Notes under the pieces: generated by a model
The model's input: the letters and a program-made list of their open reading frames with translations, nothing else
Told to the model about the DNA's origin: nothing
Databases searched by the model: none
Part shown: in pieces, positions 1-8,639 of the stretch
How positions within the stretch are numbered: the stretch's first letter is position 1
Layout: the number at the start of each line of letters is the position of its first letter
Translations under genes and position numbers: made by a program
Assembly (NCBI GenBank): GCA_027081015.1
Contig: JALWMA010000138.1
Coordinates: forward strand, 1-56,336
DNA length: 56,336 nt
Direction: 5' to 3'
From: Campylobacterales bacterium
Lineage (GTDB): Bacteria; Campylobacterota; Campylobacteria; Campylobacterales; Hydrogenimonadaceae

Positions 1-806
1 TTCTCATATATGCCAAGAGGGCCTTTGAGATAGAGAAGATCGACATGTTCTACACCGGATCGGAGACGGGTCCGGTACTCGGTCTAAACGAATATGCACA
101 TACATATTTGGGAATCGAAGCGAGCGATTTCGACTTCGACTACGAGATGGAGAAGGGTGACTGGTATGTCGATCAGTTCCACTTCCTCTCCATACTGGAG
201 GCGATCAAAAATATCGAAGGTGAAGAGAGTCCCAACTTCACAGTCTTCTTCCGCCCTCCCCCGTTCTTCGCAAGAAGAAGCGGACAGTTCATCATAACTA
301 CGGCCGCTACTATCGTCCTGGCACTCTCACTTCCGGTCTACAACTATACATACGACACATATGTGAAGATTAGCAACGACAGGCTCAAAAAGGAAGAGAA
401 ACAACTCAATAAACTGACAACATCGATTAGAAACGAGATTACGTCGCTTGAGAAACAAAAAAACGACATCTTGGCAAGAATAAAGGCCGAAAACGATCTT
501 TTCGAAACGAAAAAGAAGATCCTGGCAGCGATATATGACAAAAAGGTCAACTACCCGATGAAGGCCAAAACGATCGTAGAGTTCGGCAACAACATGACCA
601 AGTTCGATGTACGTGTAACCAAAATCACCGATGAAGACAACCTCTTCACCCTTACACTCTACGCCAGAAGCGAGAAGAAGATCACTCAATTTATAAAATA
701 TTTGACCGATACATACGAAAACAGGATCCATACGGATATAGACAAAATCTATAAAGATGAAGAGACCGGGATTTATCACGGCGATCTAAAGGTGACTGTA
801 CTATGA
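1..806 (+). CDS. PilM/PilN-like (GspL-like) inner-membrane assembly protein, 5' end outside window
   Basis: The frame is open from base 3, before the first ATG at 45, so this is the C-terminal part of a longer protein. The N-terminal part visible here looks like the end of a cytoplasmic actin-like (PilM/GspL) domain. It is followed by a proline-rich stretch, one membrane helix (about 82-99 counting from the ATG at 45), a Lys/Glu-rich coiled coil (105-155) and a small alpha/beta domain, which is the PilN plan. This suggests a PilM-PilN fusion that couples the cytoplasmic ATPase to the periplasmic part of a type IV pilus / type II secretion-like machine. Its stop overlaps the start of the PilO-like gene (ATGA). 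Family assignment comes from architecture and neighbours, not from strong motifs. Confidence 0.7.
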   Translation, partial: LIYAKRAFEIEKIDMFYTGSETGPVLGLNEYAHTYLGIEASDFDFDYEMEKGDWYVDQFHFLSILEAIKNIEGEESPNFTVFFRPPPFFARRSGQFIITTAATIVLALSLPVYNYTYDTYVKISNDRLKKEEKQLNKLTTSIRNEITSLEKQKNDILARIKAENDLFETKKKILAAIYDKKVNYPMKAKTIVEFGNNMTKFDVRVTKITDEDNLFTLTLYARSEKKITQFIKYLTDTYENRIHTDIDKIYKDEETGIYHGDLKVTVL

Positions 807-1447
807 AGATAATTGAAGATTTGCTGGAAAAACTCGATAACTACTTGGAAGAGAAGAGAGAGAGCGAGTTCTACCTGATGGTACTGGCGGTTGTAGCCGT
901 CTTTGGGCTCATTTCGTACTCATATCTTATCCCCATTACAGAGAAAGAGCTAAAAAAGGACCTTCAGATACAAAAACAGCTCCAAAGCAAAATAAATGCA
1001 GAAAAGTCATACCTTGCATCTGTCACCGTAAACGGTGACCAGCGCTTCAAAATAAAGCAGTTGCAGGGCGAGATAGCGAGGCTGAAGACAAGATACAGCG
1101 ACCTCAAAGAGATCAATGAATATTCCGACTACCAGATACAGACCCTTTCGGAGCTTCTGTTCAACGAGAAGAACTGGGCCAAGTTCCTCGATTCGATCGC
1201 CCTAAAGGCGAAGAAAAACAATATCGATATCTCACTGATCTCGAACAAGTTCATAAACAACAAGGACAGCTTCGGTCACGTTCTCGAGATAGGTGTCGAT
1301 TGTGAAGGGAGCTACAGGAATATGATCAGGTTTATGAACGAAATTGAAGAGAGCGAGCTCGTTGTCGATATATACAGTATAAACCTGGAGAGCGACAAAA
1401 AAATAAATGCAAACTTTAAGGTATCGGTATGGGGAATAAACTATTGA
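803..1447 (+). CDS. PilO-like inner-membrane alignment protein
   Basis: A 214-residue bitopic protein with a short cytoplasmic N-terminus, one membrane helix (about 23-45), a long coiled coil (48-110) and a compact periplasmic C-terminal domain. This is the PilO/GspM plan. Such proteins pair with the PilN-like protein and link the inner-membrane platform to the PilP-like protein and secretin. It begins at an ATG overlapping the preceding stop, and its own end overlaps the next gene by 19 bases, indicating one transcript with coupled translation. The Campylobacter transformation gene ctsR occupies a comparable place, but orthology was not tested. Confidence 0.7.
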   Translation: MKIIEDLLEKLDNYLEEKRESEFYLMVLAVVAVFGLISYSYLIPITEKELKKDLQIQKQLQSKINAEKSYLASVTVNGDQRFKIKQLQGEIARLKTRYSDLKEINEYSDYQIQTLSELLFNEKNWAKFLDSIALKAKKNNIDISLISNKFINNKDSFGHVLEIGVDCEGSYRNMIRFMNEIEESELVVDIYSINLESDKKINANFKVSVWGINY

Positions 1448-1851
1448 TTAAATCGTCCGTTATAATCTTCTCGACGGCAGCGCTGCTAAGTGCCGAAATC
1501 ACGATCAACGATATCGACAAACTTGTCAACGACATAAAACAGGAGCGCATAGGCCTCAAAGATAACGAGATAAGAAGTGCAAAAGATCCGTTTATCTACC
1601 CTAACGGAAAGTACGGACGGATCATCCGCTCTTCCAAATCCGTAAAGAAACATTACAGGTTCGTTTTGAGCGCTGTTATAAACGACCGTGTCAAGATAAA
1701 CGGCAGATGGTACGGGCTCAACTCGAAAGTCAACGGTTTCAGACTCAGCCGAGTCGGTAAGGACCACGTTTTACTTACACGTAAAAACGAGCGGATTCGC
1801 GTCTTCTTGAAGCGTTCAAAGAGCAAAAAAATCAAACTTTTCGTTAAATGA
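1429..1851 (+). CDS. PilP/MshK-like exported pilotin-type component
   Basis: A 140-residue protein with a typical signal peptide (basic start, hydrophobic core, cleavage near AEITIND). The C-terminal half holds a small beta-rich domain with an ING-RWY motif (about 90-95) followed by a VNG turn, as seen in PilP/MshK/GspC-type HR domains that contact the secretin. Its position between the PilO-like gene and the secretin gene is the canonical one for PilP. The start at 1429 lies inside the previous coding region in another frame, and no better start with the signal sequence is present. Rich in Lys/Arg. Confidence 0.65.
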   Translation: MGNKLLIKSSVIIFSTAALLSAEITINDIDKLVNDIKQERIGLKDNEIRSAKDPFIYPNGKYGRIIRSSKSVKKHYRFVLSAVINDRVKINGRWYGLNSKVNGFRLSRVGKDHVLLTRKNERIRVFLKRSKSKKIKLFVK

Positions 1852-1861
1852 AGGATTGGGA

Positions 1862-3415
1862 ATGAAATGTATGAAAAATATCAAGCTGTCACTTATGGCG
1901 GCTGTCGTGACTGCATCGATAGGCTTTACCGCAAATCTGCAGGCGGCATGTGAAGATAATCTTTTCAATATCAAGGCCAATCAGGGAACCAGGGCATCCG
2001 AAATCATAAATCAACTCGCAGACCAGTGCGATCTGACACTGATAATCAAAGATAAAGAGGCGGCGAAGAAGCTCAGAACACGTCTCAACCGGCTTTCACT
2101 CAAAGACGCCACACTGCCCGAAGTTCTAAACGTGGTACTCAATGAACACAATCTCAACTACTCCCTCGAAGGCAACGTACTGAAGATATCGTATCTTCTG
2201 ACGAAGACTTTCCATGTCAACTATATCAGTACCGACAGGGAGAGTACAAGCAGTACCAAGGTGACTCTCTCGAGCGGGGCCGCAAGGCAACAGACGACAA
2301 GACAGAACAGGCAGGGAGCTCCATCGACCAGTACCATGAGCGCCGGAGAGTCCGAAAGCGGTATAAATGTAACCTCAGACGACAAGTTCATATTCTGGGC
2401 CGAACTCTTAGAGCAGATCAGAGATATACTAAATAGACCTGAAGACACGTACGAAGCAGGAGATCCTGTTGTAGACAAAGAGTCAGGTTTGGTTACAATT
2501 ACAGGAACGAAAAAGCAGCTCGACAGGGTAGAAGAGTATATAGACAACTTAATGGACAGACTTCATAAGCAGGTTCTTATAGATGTCAAGATGTACACAG
2601 TTGTTCTCAACAAAGGAAACGAGACGGGAATTGATTGGAGACAGTTATACAATCTGCAAAATTTCAAAGTAAATGCAGAGAGGCTTACTACAAACGGAAA
2701 TGTATATGAAATACAGTATCCGGGAACCATCGATGTACCATATATAAAAACCTTTGGTCAGGGTACCGCTACATTTACTGATATAGCCATGACAGCTCAA
2801 ATAGGTACAATCGTCAAGTTTCTAAAATCACAGGGGGACGTCCACTCCGTCTCAAACCCGAAAGTGCTTACGCTAAATAACCAGGCCGCAATGATAACTG
2901 TTGGTAAACAGTACTTCTATAAAATAAAAAACAGCACTACCACCAGTAATACTGGAGGAAGCACTGTTGCTCAAAACGAGATCATAGATTCCGTATTTGC
3001 CGGAATACTTCTTGATATTACACCGGAAATAGCCGCTGACGGCACTATAACTCTGAAGATCAACCCTTCTATAAGTGATACAATTACTCCTGTAACCAAT
3101 GACAACTTGAATAGAACAATGCCACCGGATCTCGAGCGCAGGCAGATGGCAGCCGTTGTTACCGTTAAAGACGGTTCTCACGTAATTCTCGGCGGACTTA
3201 TCACCGACAAAGTAAACAAGTCGATCAACAAAGTACCGCTGCTTGGAGATATTCCCATACTTGGATATGCGTTCAGATACGATGAGTTGACGGACGAGAA
3301 GGTGGAACTTGTAATTATTGTCACACCACATCTTGTCGAAGCGAAATCGTCCATGACACTGAAGGATTTGGGATACGACAAACTTTCCGACAGCAATTTG
3401 ACCAAGATGCAATGA
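1862..3415 (+). CDS. Type II/IV secretin (MshL/PilQ/CtsD-like outer-membrane pore)
   Basis: A 517-residue secretin. It has a signal peptide ending near LQAA, an N-terminal STN-like small domain (about 35-110), a Ser/Thr/Gln-rich low-complexity linker (about 130-165), and then the secretin core with the hallmark VPLLGDIPILGY motif and terminal beta strands. It should form the multimeric outer-membrane ring through which the pilus or DNA passes. I chose the ATG at 1862 because AAGGA lies six bases upstream. A TTG two codons earlier and an ATG three codons later are alternatives. The stop overlaps the next start. Very likely the CtsD/MshL equivalent. Confidence 0.9.
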   Translation: MKCMKNIKLSLMAAVVTASIGFTANLQAACEDNLFNIKANQGTRASEIINQLADQCDLTLIIKDKEAAKKLRTRLNRLSLKDATLPEVLNVVLNEHNLNYSLEGNVLKISYLLTKTFHVNYISTDRESTSSTKVTLSSGAARQQTTRQNRQGAPSTSTMSAGESESGINVTSDDKFIFWAELLEQIRDILNRPEDTYEAGDPVVDKESGLVTITGTKKQLDRVEEYIDNLMDRLHKQVLIDVKMYTVVLNKGNETGIDWRQLYNLQNFKVNAERLTTNGNVYEIQYPGTIDVPYIKTFGQGTATFTDIAMTAQIGTIVKFLKSQGDVHSVSNPKVLTLNNQAAMITVGKQYFYKIKNSTTTSNTGGSTVAQNEIIDSVFAGILLDITPEIAADGTITLKINPSISDTITPVTNDNLNRTMPPDLERRQMAAVVTVKDGSHVILGGLITDKVNKSINKVPLLGDIPILGYAFRYDELTDEKVELVIIVTPHLVEAKSSMTLKDLGYDKLSDSNLTKMQ

Positions 3416-4218
3416 GTAAATACAGACAGCTGCAGAGTATCTTTATAGACAGAATCGAGGTAAACCAGTATATCGGTCTCGATACCTCGATACTGTTTTA
3501 CAACAAGCTCCAAGAGAGTATACAAAAGCCTCTCAAGATGATTCTGCTCTATGGAAAGCCTGGGACAGGCAAAAGTGTCCTGATCAACAAGATATACCAC
3601 GATGCGAAAGATAAGAAAAATGTCTTTCTGATATCGACACCCATACAGCAGGAAGAGGAGTTTATAAAAAAGCTCTATACCTTTCTGCTTCCAGAGTCCA
3701 CACTTCCGGAAGATCTAACATACAATAGGTTCATCGATATATGTAATGCTCTGAAAGATAAAAAACATATTACCGTTCTGCTCGATGAAGCTCAGCTATA
3801 TTCATCGTCGCTTATGGAAAAGATAAGACTGATATCTGACACAAGAACCATCAAGTTCGTTGTCTCTCTTCATAAAACGGAGAAAGAGGATCTTATCGCA
3901 AAAGAGCATTTTCAGTCGAGAATCTGGGAGACGATAGAGTTGAAAAACGGAACTATCCACGATACAAACATGTATATACAAAAAAAACTTATTCAACAGA
4001 ACTACTTCGAAATAGCAAATATGTTCCGCAAAAGCAACATAAAGCTGATCCATAAATTCACAAAGGGAAACTATAGAGAGATAAACAAGCTCATGTTTAC
4101 ACTTTTCGAGATCTACGACTACTACGAGGACAACAAACCCTCCAAGATAGCCGGCTCTACCATTAAAAACAGATATCTCGAGATGTCGGCACTCAAGCTG
4201 GGATATATCAATGCTTGA
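3412..4218 (+). CDS. AAA ATPase of the ExeA/MshM/CtsP type
   Basis: A 268-residue soluble P-loop ATPase with Walker A GKPGTGKS (48-55) and Walker B VLLDEAQ (122-128). The Asp-Glu-Ala-Gln form is typical of the ExeA/GspA and MshM families, which help assemble or energise secretins. It has no peptidoglycan-binding domain, unlike ExeA, so it resembles MshM or Campylobacter CtsP. It overlaps the secretin stop by four bases and the next gene by eight. It presumably works at the inner membrane with the TPR protein encoded next, as MshM does with MshN; that pairing is inferred from gene order. Confidence 0.82.
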   Translation: MSKYRQLQSIFIDRIEVNQYIGLDTSILFYNKLQESIQKPLKMILLYGKPGTGKSVLINKIYHDAKDKKNVFLISTPIQQEEEFIKKLYTFLLPESTLPEDLTYNRFIDICNALKDKKHITVLLDEAQLYSSSLMEKIRLISDTRTIKFVVSLHKTEKEDLIAKEHFQSRIWETIELKNGTIHDTNMYIQKKLIQQNYFEIANMFRKSNIKLIHKFTKGNYREINKLMFTLFEIYDYYEDNKPSKIAGSTIKNRYLEMSALKLGYINA

Positions 4219-5110
4219 AATAGAGAAGTTAGAAAAAGAGTGGCGCAGGTACAGGCTGAAACGTCTGAAACCGTTGATCTTTTCCTCTATTGCGCTTCTC
4301 GTTGCGGCGGCCGCCGCAGTATGGCTAACCGAAACGGGCTCCAATTCGACTCTAAAAAATGGCGCTGAAGAGATCGAGGCGACCGCTCTGGGTCTCCCCG
4401 CCGCAGCAACAAAAACCTCTTCAAATATCGAGCCCTCCGTGCCTGTAGAGAAAGCGAGTGTGCCGATTGTCGAAAAGCCGATCAAAAGCGGAACGAAAAA
4501 GGCTTCTGTTCAAACAGAGACTAAAGAGACGGAAAAAAAAGAGGTACGGATGAGCCGTACCGAAACCGTAGAATCTGAGGTGACTCTCAATCCCGATACC
4601 GCTTTTATGGAGTCACTTTTAGATGACATGAAAGATAGTTCCACAGCTAAAGAGTATAGAGCCGTCATACCGGTGAAAGAGGAGATCGTCGCCTCGTCTA
4701 CAACAGAGAGAAAGAAGAGTCCTGTTTCCAAAAAGAGCGACGATACCGAAATAGAGAACACGGAAAAGGCAGATAGAAGTAAAGGTTCGGGCCTACAAAT
4801 TCAATCTACTAAGACGAACAATACACTTCAGCTTCTGATCGAACGATTCAGCCGCAGCAACGATCCGAAGCTTGCATCGTATATAGCCCAGAGCTACTAC
4901 AAAAAAGGGAACTACAAAAAGGCCGTAAAGTGGAGCGTTACGGCAAACTCTCTCGATCCTTCCGGTGAAGAGAGCTGGATCACGTTCGCCCGTGCAAAAG
5001 TTAAGCTGGGTAAGAGGGATGAGGCCATCAAAGCTTTGAGGGTCTATCTGAACCAGTACAGCTCCAGAAAAGTGAGATCGTACCTAAGAAGGCTGGAGTC
5101 GAAGAGATGA
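4211..5110 (+). CDS. Membrane-anchored TPR protein (MshN-like)
   Basis: A 299-residue bitopic protein with a basic cytoplasmic start, a membrane helix (about 21-40) and a long Ser/Thr/Glu/Lys-rich, probably disordered linker (45-200). The C-terminal domain (about 205-299) carries two to three TPR-like helical hairpins, with motifs such as ASYIAQSYYKKGNYKKAVKW. The arrangement matches MshN, the periplasmic TPR subunit of MSHA-type pilus systems, and suggests a periplasmic scaffold. The linker is conserved in composition rather than sequence, so similarity searches would rest on the last 90 residues. Overlaps both neighbours. Confidence 0.65.
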   Translation: MLEIEKLEKEWRRYRLKRLKPLIFSSIALLVAAAAAVWLTETGSNSTLKNGAEEIEATALGLPAAATKTSSNIEPSVPVEKASVPIVEKPIKSGTKKASVQTETKETEKKEVRMSRTETVESEVTLNPDTAFMESLLDDMKDSSTAKEYRAVIPVKEEIVASSTTERKKSPVSKKSDDTEIENTEKADRSKGSGLQIQSTKTNNTLQLLIERFSRSNDPKLASYIAQSYYKKGNYKKAVKWSVTANSLDPSGEESWITFARAKVKLGKRDEAIKALRVYLNQYSSRKVRSYLRRLESKR

Positions 5111-5655
5111 AAAAAGCTATTCTTGCAACCATGCTCCTCTTCTCTTCACTAGCATCTGCAGACATTGAGAGCCTCTATAAACTCTACCAGAATAAAAAGT
5201 ACAAGCAGGCTTGTGGGCTTGGACTAAAGATGTTCAAAGAGCATAAAAAAGACTCGAGGTTCCTGATGCTCTACGGGCTCTCATGTCTCAACGCCGACTA
5301 TATAGACCGTCTTGCCGTCCCTATGACCGGTCTGCGATACACGAAGACCGAACGTGCGAATGCCAGCTATTTTGCCACGATACTCCTGCAGAAGAAGCTT
5401 CTTTACCACTCTCTCCTCGACGGTGTCGACATATCTAATCTAAAACTTCCAAAAACCGATTATATACTCTCGAAGGTCTTCGATCTTTATACAAAAAAAG
5501 AGTACAAGAAGGTCGACGATAAATACTATTTCATACCGAAAAATAGTTCCGGTTTAATGTATGTCCTCTATCTGGAAAGAACCGGAAAGGTCACCAAGAT
5601 GATCATCGAAGAGAGGTTGGATGACCATATTATCAAGACACACAGGTATTGGTAG
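5107..5655 (+). CDS. Small exported helical-repeat protein of the assembly cluster, function unknown
   Basis: A 182-residue protein with a clear signal peptide (MKKAILATMLLFSSLASA). The N-terminal half of the mature protein has TPR/SEL-like helices (LYKLYQNKKYKQACGLGLKM). I do not recognise a named family. Its start overlaps the TPR gene (ATGA) and its stop directly abuts the GspE-type gene, so it belongs to the same operon and probably acts in the periplasm with the secretin and TPR proteins. Campylobacter Cts clusters carry an uncharacterised gene at a comparable place; whether they are related is untested. Two Cys (C37, C59) could form a disulfide. Confidence 0.6.
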   Translation: MKKAILATMLLFSSLASADIESLYKLYQNKKYKQACGLGLKMFKEHKKDSRFLMLYGLSCLNADYIDRLAVPMTGLRYTKTERANASYFATILLQKKLLYHSLLDGVDISNLKLPKTDYILSKVFDLYTKKEYKKVDDKYYFIPKNSSGLMYVLYLERTGKVTKMIIEERLDDHIIKTHRYW

Positions 5656-7398
5656 ATGAGTAGAATAATTGAGCTTTTGATGCAGAACGGACTTGTAACG
5701 AAGGAGCAGATAGCCGACCTGCTCAAGAACAAGAAAGAGAAAAAGATAACGATCAAGGCCCTGCAGGAGCACCAGATCGTAAAACCGGAACAGATCTACA
5801 AACTTATAGCCGACGAGGTGAGAAAAGGGAGTCTCTCGCTCGATATGCTCGAAAAAGAGGGCGGCTCTATAAATATAAACAAAGTCCTGATGCACCTGGC
5901 GAAGCTGATGAATATGGACTATATCAACCTTGATGAGGTAGATATAGATCTGCGCCTTGTCGGCAGGCTTCCTATGCAAAAACTTGAGAAGATAGGCGCA
6001 CTGCCTATCAGAGAGAGCGATCTGAGCGTCACTGTAGCATTCAAAGATCCGTTCGATTTCAGTGCTCAGGAGGCGATACAGCGTCTATTTCCCAAAAAGC
6101 CCGTCAATCCTGCTATCTCAAGACCGTCACAGATAGATTACCACCTTAACCGTCTAGAAATGTCAGAAAGTATAAAAGGGCTGATAAATGAGATAAGACA
6201 GGAGATCTCCGAGAGCGCTTCCGCAACCGAGGCGAGTGAATCTTCCGCAATTCTAAAGCTTATAGAGGTGATCTTGAAGTCTGCCATCATAGCAAGAGCC
6301 AGCGATATTCATATCGAGCCCACGGAGAACAGCTGTATCGTAAGAAGCCGTATCGACGGCATGCTTGCCGAGAGTTTCCGCTTTGACAAAGATATATACC
6401 CACCCCTCTCTTCGAGGTTGAAACTCCTCTCCAATCTCGATATAGCCGAGCGTAGAAAACCGCAGGACGGCCGCTTCTCTGCCACCATAGTGAACCGTGA
6501 GTTCGACTTCAGGGTATCTACCCTTCCAATCATGAACGGCGAATCGATCGTAATGAGGATTCTGGACAAATCAAAAGTGATGATCCGCCTTGAAGATGCA
6601 GGAATGAGCCAGCACAACTTCAATATATTCAACGAAGCTCTCAAAGTTCCATACGGCATAGTACTTGTAACGGGACCGACCGGAAGCGGTAAGACCACCA
6701 CGCTCTACGGTGCGCTCAACAACCTAAAGAGCGTCGACAAGAAGCTAATAACGGTCGAAGACCCCGTAGAGTACCAGATGAATCTGGTTCAGCAGGTTCA
6801 GGTAAATCCGAAAGTCGGCCTGACGTTCGCAAGCGCTTTGCGCTCGATTTTGAGGCAGGACCCCGATATCATCATGATCGGTGAGATCAGGGACCAGGAG
6901 ACGCTGAGAATCGCCATCCAAGCTGCACTGACCGGCCACCTGGTTCTCTCCACGCTGCATACGAACGACTCGATAAGCGCGATAAACAGAATGGCCGATA
7001 TGGGGATAGAACCATACCTTATAAGCGGTTCACTCATTGCGATAGAGGCGCAGCGCCTTGTCAGAAAAATCTGCCCAAACTGTAAAAAAAGCGTCGAAAT
7101 TCCCGATCATGTTATCAACGAGCTCGAAGAGTTCCTTCCCGAGAAGTACCGGTTCTTTAAAGGTAGCGGCTGTAAGGAGTGCCAGGGAACGGGTTATATT
7201 GGGCGTGAGATGATCAGCGAAGTTCTGCGCGTAGACGATACACTCACCAGTATGATCGCCCGTGAAGCGTCAAAAGCCGAATTGACGCAGGAGGCGTTGA
7301 GACAGGGGTTCGTCTCTATGATTCAAGACGGTGTCAACAAGGCGGTCGAAGGTAAAACGACAATAGATGAAGTACTAAGAGTTGCGAGGTTATCATGA
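5656..7398 (+). CDS. ctsE: GspE/PilB-type assembly ATPase (MshE/CtsE-like)
   Basis: A 580-residue secretion ATPase. It has an N-terminal MshEN-type domain (1-150), then the bilobed ATPase with Walker A GPTGSGKT (340-347), an Asp box, a Walker B ending DIIMIGEIRD and a His box STLHTND. A zinc-binding tetracysteine (CPNC about 470, CKEC about 510) marks the GspE/PilB assembly class rather than PilT retraction. It powers pilin polymerisation through the GspF platform encoded next. No PilT-like gene is seen here. The start ATG follows the previous stop without a gap. The symbol follows the Campylobacter name; mshE would be equally defensible. Confidence 0.88.
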   Translation: MSRIIELLMQNGLVTKEQIADLLKNKKEKKITIKALQEHQIVKPEQIYKLIADEVRKGSLSLDMLEKEGGSININKVLMHLAKLMNMDYINLDEVDIDLRLVGRLPMQKLEKIGALPIRESDLSVTVAFKDPFDFSAQEAIQRLFPKKPVNPAISRPSQIDYHLNRLEMSESIKGLINEIRQEISESASATEASESSAILKLIEVILKSAIIARASDIHIEPTENSCIVRSRIDGMLAESFRFDKDIYPPLSSRLKLLSNLDIAERRKPQDGRFSATIVNREFDFRVSTLPIMNGESIVMRILDKSKVMIRLEDAGMSQHNFNIFNEALKVPYGIVLVTGPTGSGKTTTLYGALNNLKSVDKKLITVEDPVEYQMNLVQQVQVNPKVGLTFASALRSILRQDPDIIMIGEIRDQETLRIAIQAALTGHLVLSTLHTNDSISAINRMADMGIEPYLISGSLIAIEAQRLVRKICPNCKKSVEIPDHVINELEEFLPEKYRFFKGSGCKECQGTGYIGREMISEVLRVDDTLTSMIAREASKAELTQEALRQGFVSMIQDGVNKAVEGKTTIDEVLRVARLS

Positions 7399-8639
7399 AA
7401 TATTTTCAAGTCACTATGCTGGTTCGCGGCAACCGTCGAAATATTGTACTCAAGGCCAAAGACAGGGCAGATGCCATCAAGAAGATCAAGAAGGATTATC
7501 AAGGCACAATGCTCCGCATTAAAGAGATTTCGGCCCCTATCGACGCAACTATCAAAGAGTTCTTTTCACAATTTAGCTCTACCGTTGCCAACCGTAAAGT
7601 ACAGCCCAAAAACCTGATAGCCGCCATAAGGCAGCTGGCTGTTATGACAAACGCCGGAATCTCGGTGCACGATGCACTAAACGAGATAGCGAACGCTACC
7701 AACGACGCCAAGCTCAAAACGATATTGACACAGGCATCCGAGAGTATAAACTCCGGTTTGAGCCTTTCCGACACTTTCAATAGATACAGGTACGATGTCG
7801 GCGGAATCACCCTGGCGATGATAGAGCTTGGAGAGCAGACGGGAAACATGGCCGACGCCCTCTCAGCCCTTGCCGATATCCTCGAAGAGATACAGGAGAA
7901 CGTACAGAAGTTCAAAAAAGCGATGCGCTACCCGATGATTACACTGGGAGCCATGGCGATAGCCTTTACCGTCCTGATTATGGTAGTCGTACCGAAGTTC
8001 AAAGCCATCTTCGAAAAGTTCAACGCCGAACTCCCGCTTCCCACAAAGATACTGCTCGGAATAGAGCACGTTCTGAGCAACTACGGTCTGCTTGTGCTCG
8101 GCGGGCTCATCTTTTTCATCGTCCTGATCATCTACCTGTACAGAAACAACGAAGAGTTCAAATACAAAGCAGACAAACTGATGCTGAAGACCTATCTGAT
8201 CAAAGATATCATATTTTTCGCGACCCTTAACCGCTTCGCCATTGTCTTTACGGAGCTCGTGCACGCCGGTATCCCTATCGCCGACGCGCTCGATACGGCA
8301 ACGGGCATGATAGACAATGCCGTGATGAAAGAGAAACTCGAATCGGTAAAAGTAGCGGTTTCAAGAGGTGTGAGCCTAACCGAAGCCTTCAGGGATACCG
8401 GTGTTTTCGAAAACATGATCATCCAGATGATCTCGGCCGGAGAGAGCAGCGGACAGCTCGACAACATGATGCGTAAAGTCACCGACTACTACAGAATGCG
8501 CTTCAACTACATTCTCGACAACATGTCATCCTACATAGAGCCCATAATGCTCGCGATAATCGCGGGACTGGTACTTCTGCTCGCCCTTGGAATCTTCCTT
8601 CCGATGTGGGATATGGCCCGAGCCGTCAAGGGGCACTAA
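7395..8639 (+). CDS. ctsF: GspF/PilC-type inner-membrane platform protein (MshG/CtsF-like)
   Basis: A 414-residue polytopic protein with two tandem T2SSF domains (about 75-200 and 275-400), each followed by membrane helices (helices near 180-205, 225-250 and 380-405). This is the platform that couples the GspE ATPase to the growing pilus or pseudopilus. The start overlaps the ATPase stop (ATGA). It is the last gene of the cluster, and no pilin or prepilin peptidase gene follows, so those must lie elsewhere. The last 14 bases overlap the 3' end of the oppositely oriented helicase gene, leaving no room for an intergenic terminator. Confidence 0.87.
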   Translation: MKYFQVTMLVRGNRRNIVLKAKDRADAIKKIKKDYQGTMLRIKEISAPIDATIKEFFSQFSSTVANRKVQPKNLIAAIRQLAVMTNAGISVHDALNEIANATNDAKLKTILTQASESINSGLSLSDTFNRYRYDVGGITLAMIELGEQTGNMADALSALADILEEIQENVQKFKKAMRYPMITLGAMAIAFTVLIMVVVPKFKAIFEKFNAELPLPTKILLGIEHVLSNYGLLVLGGLIFFIVLIIYLYRNNEEFKYKADKLMLKTYLIKDIIFFATLNRFAIVFTELVHAGIPIADALDTATGMIDNAVMKEKLESVKVAVSRGVSLTEAFRDTGVFENMIIQMISAGESSGQLDNMMRKVTDYYRMRFNYILDNMSSYIEPIMLAIIAGLVLLLALGIFLPMWDMARAVKGH

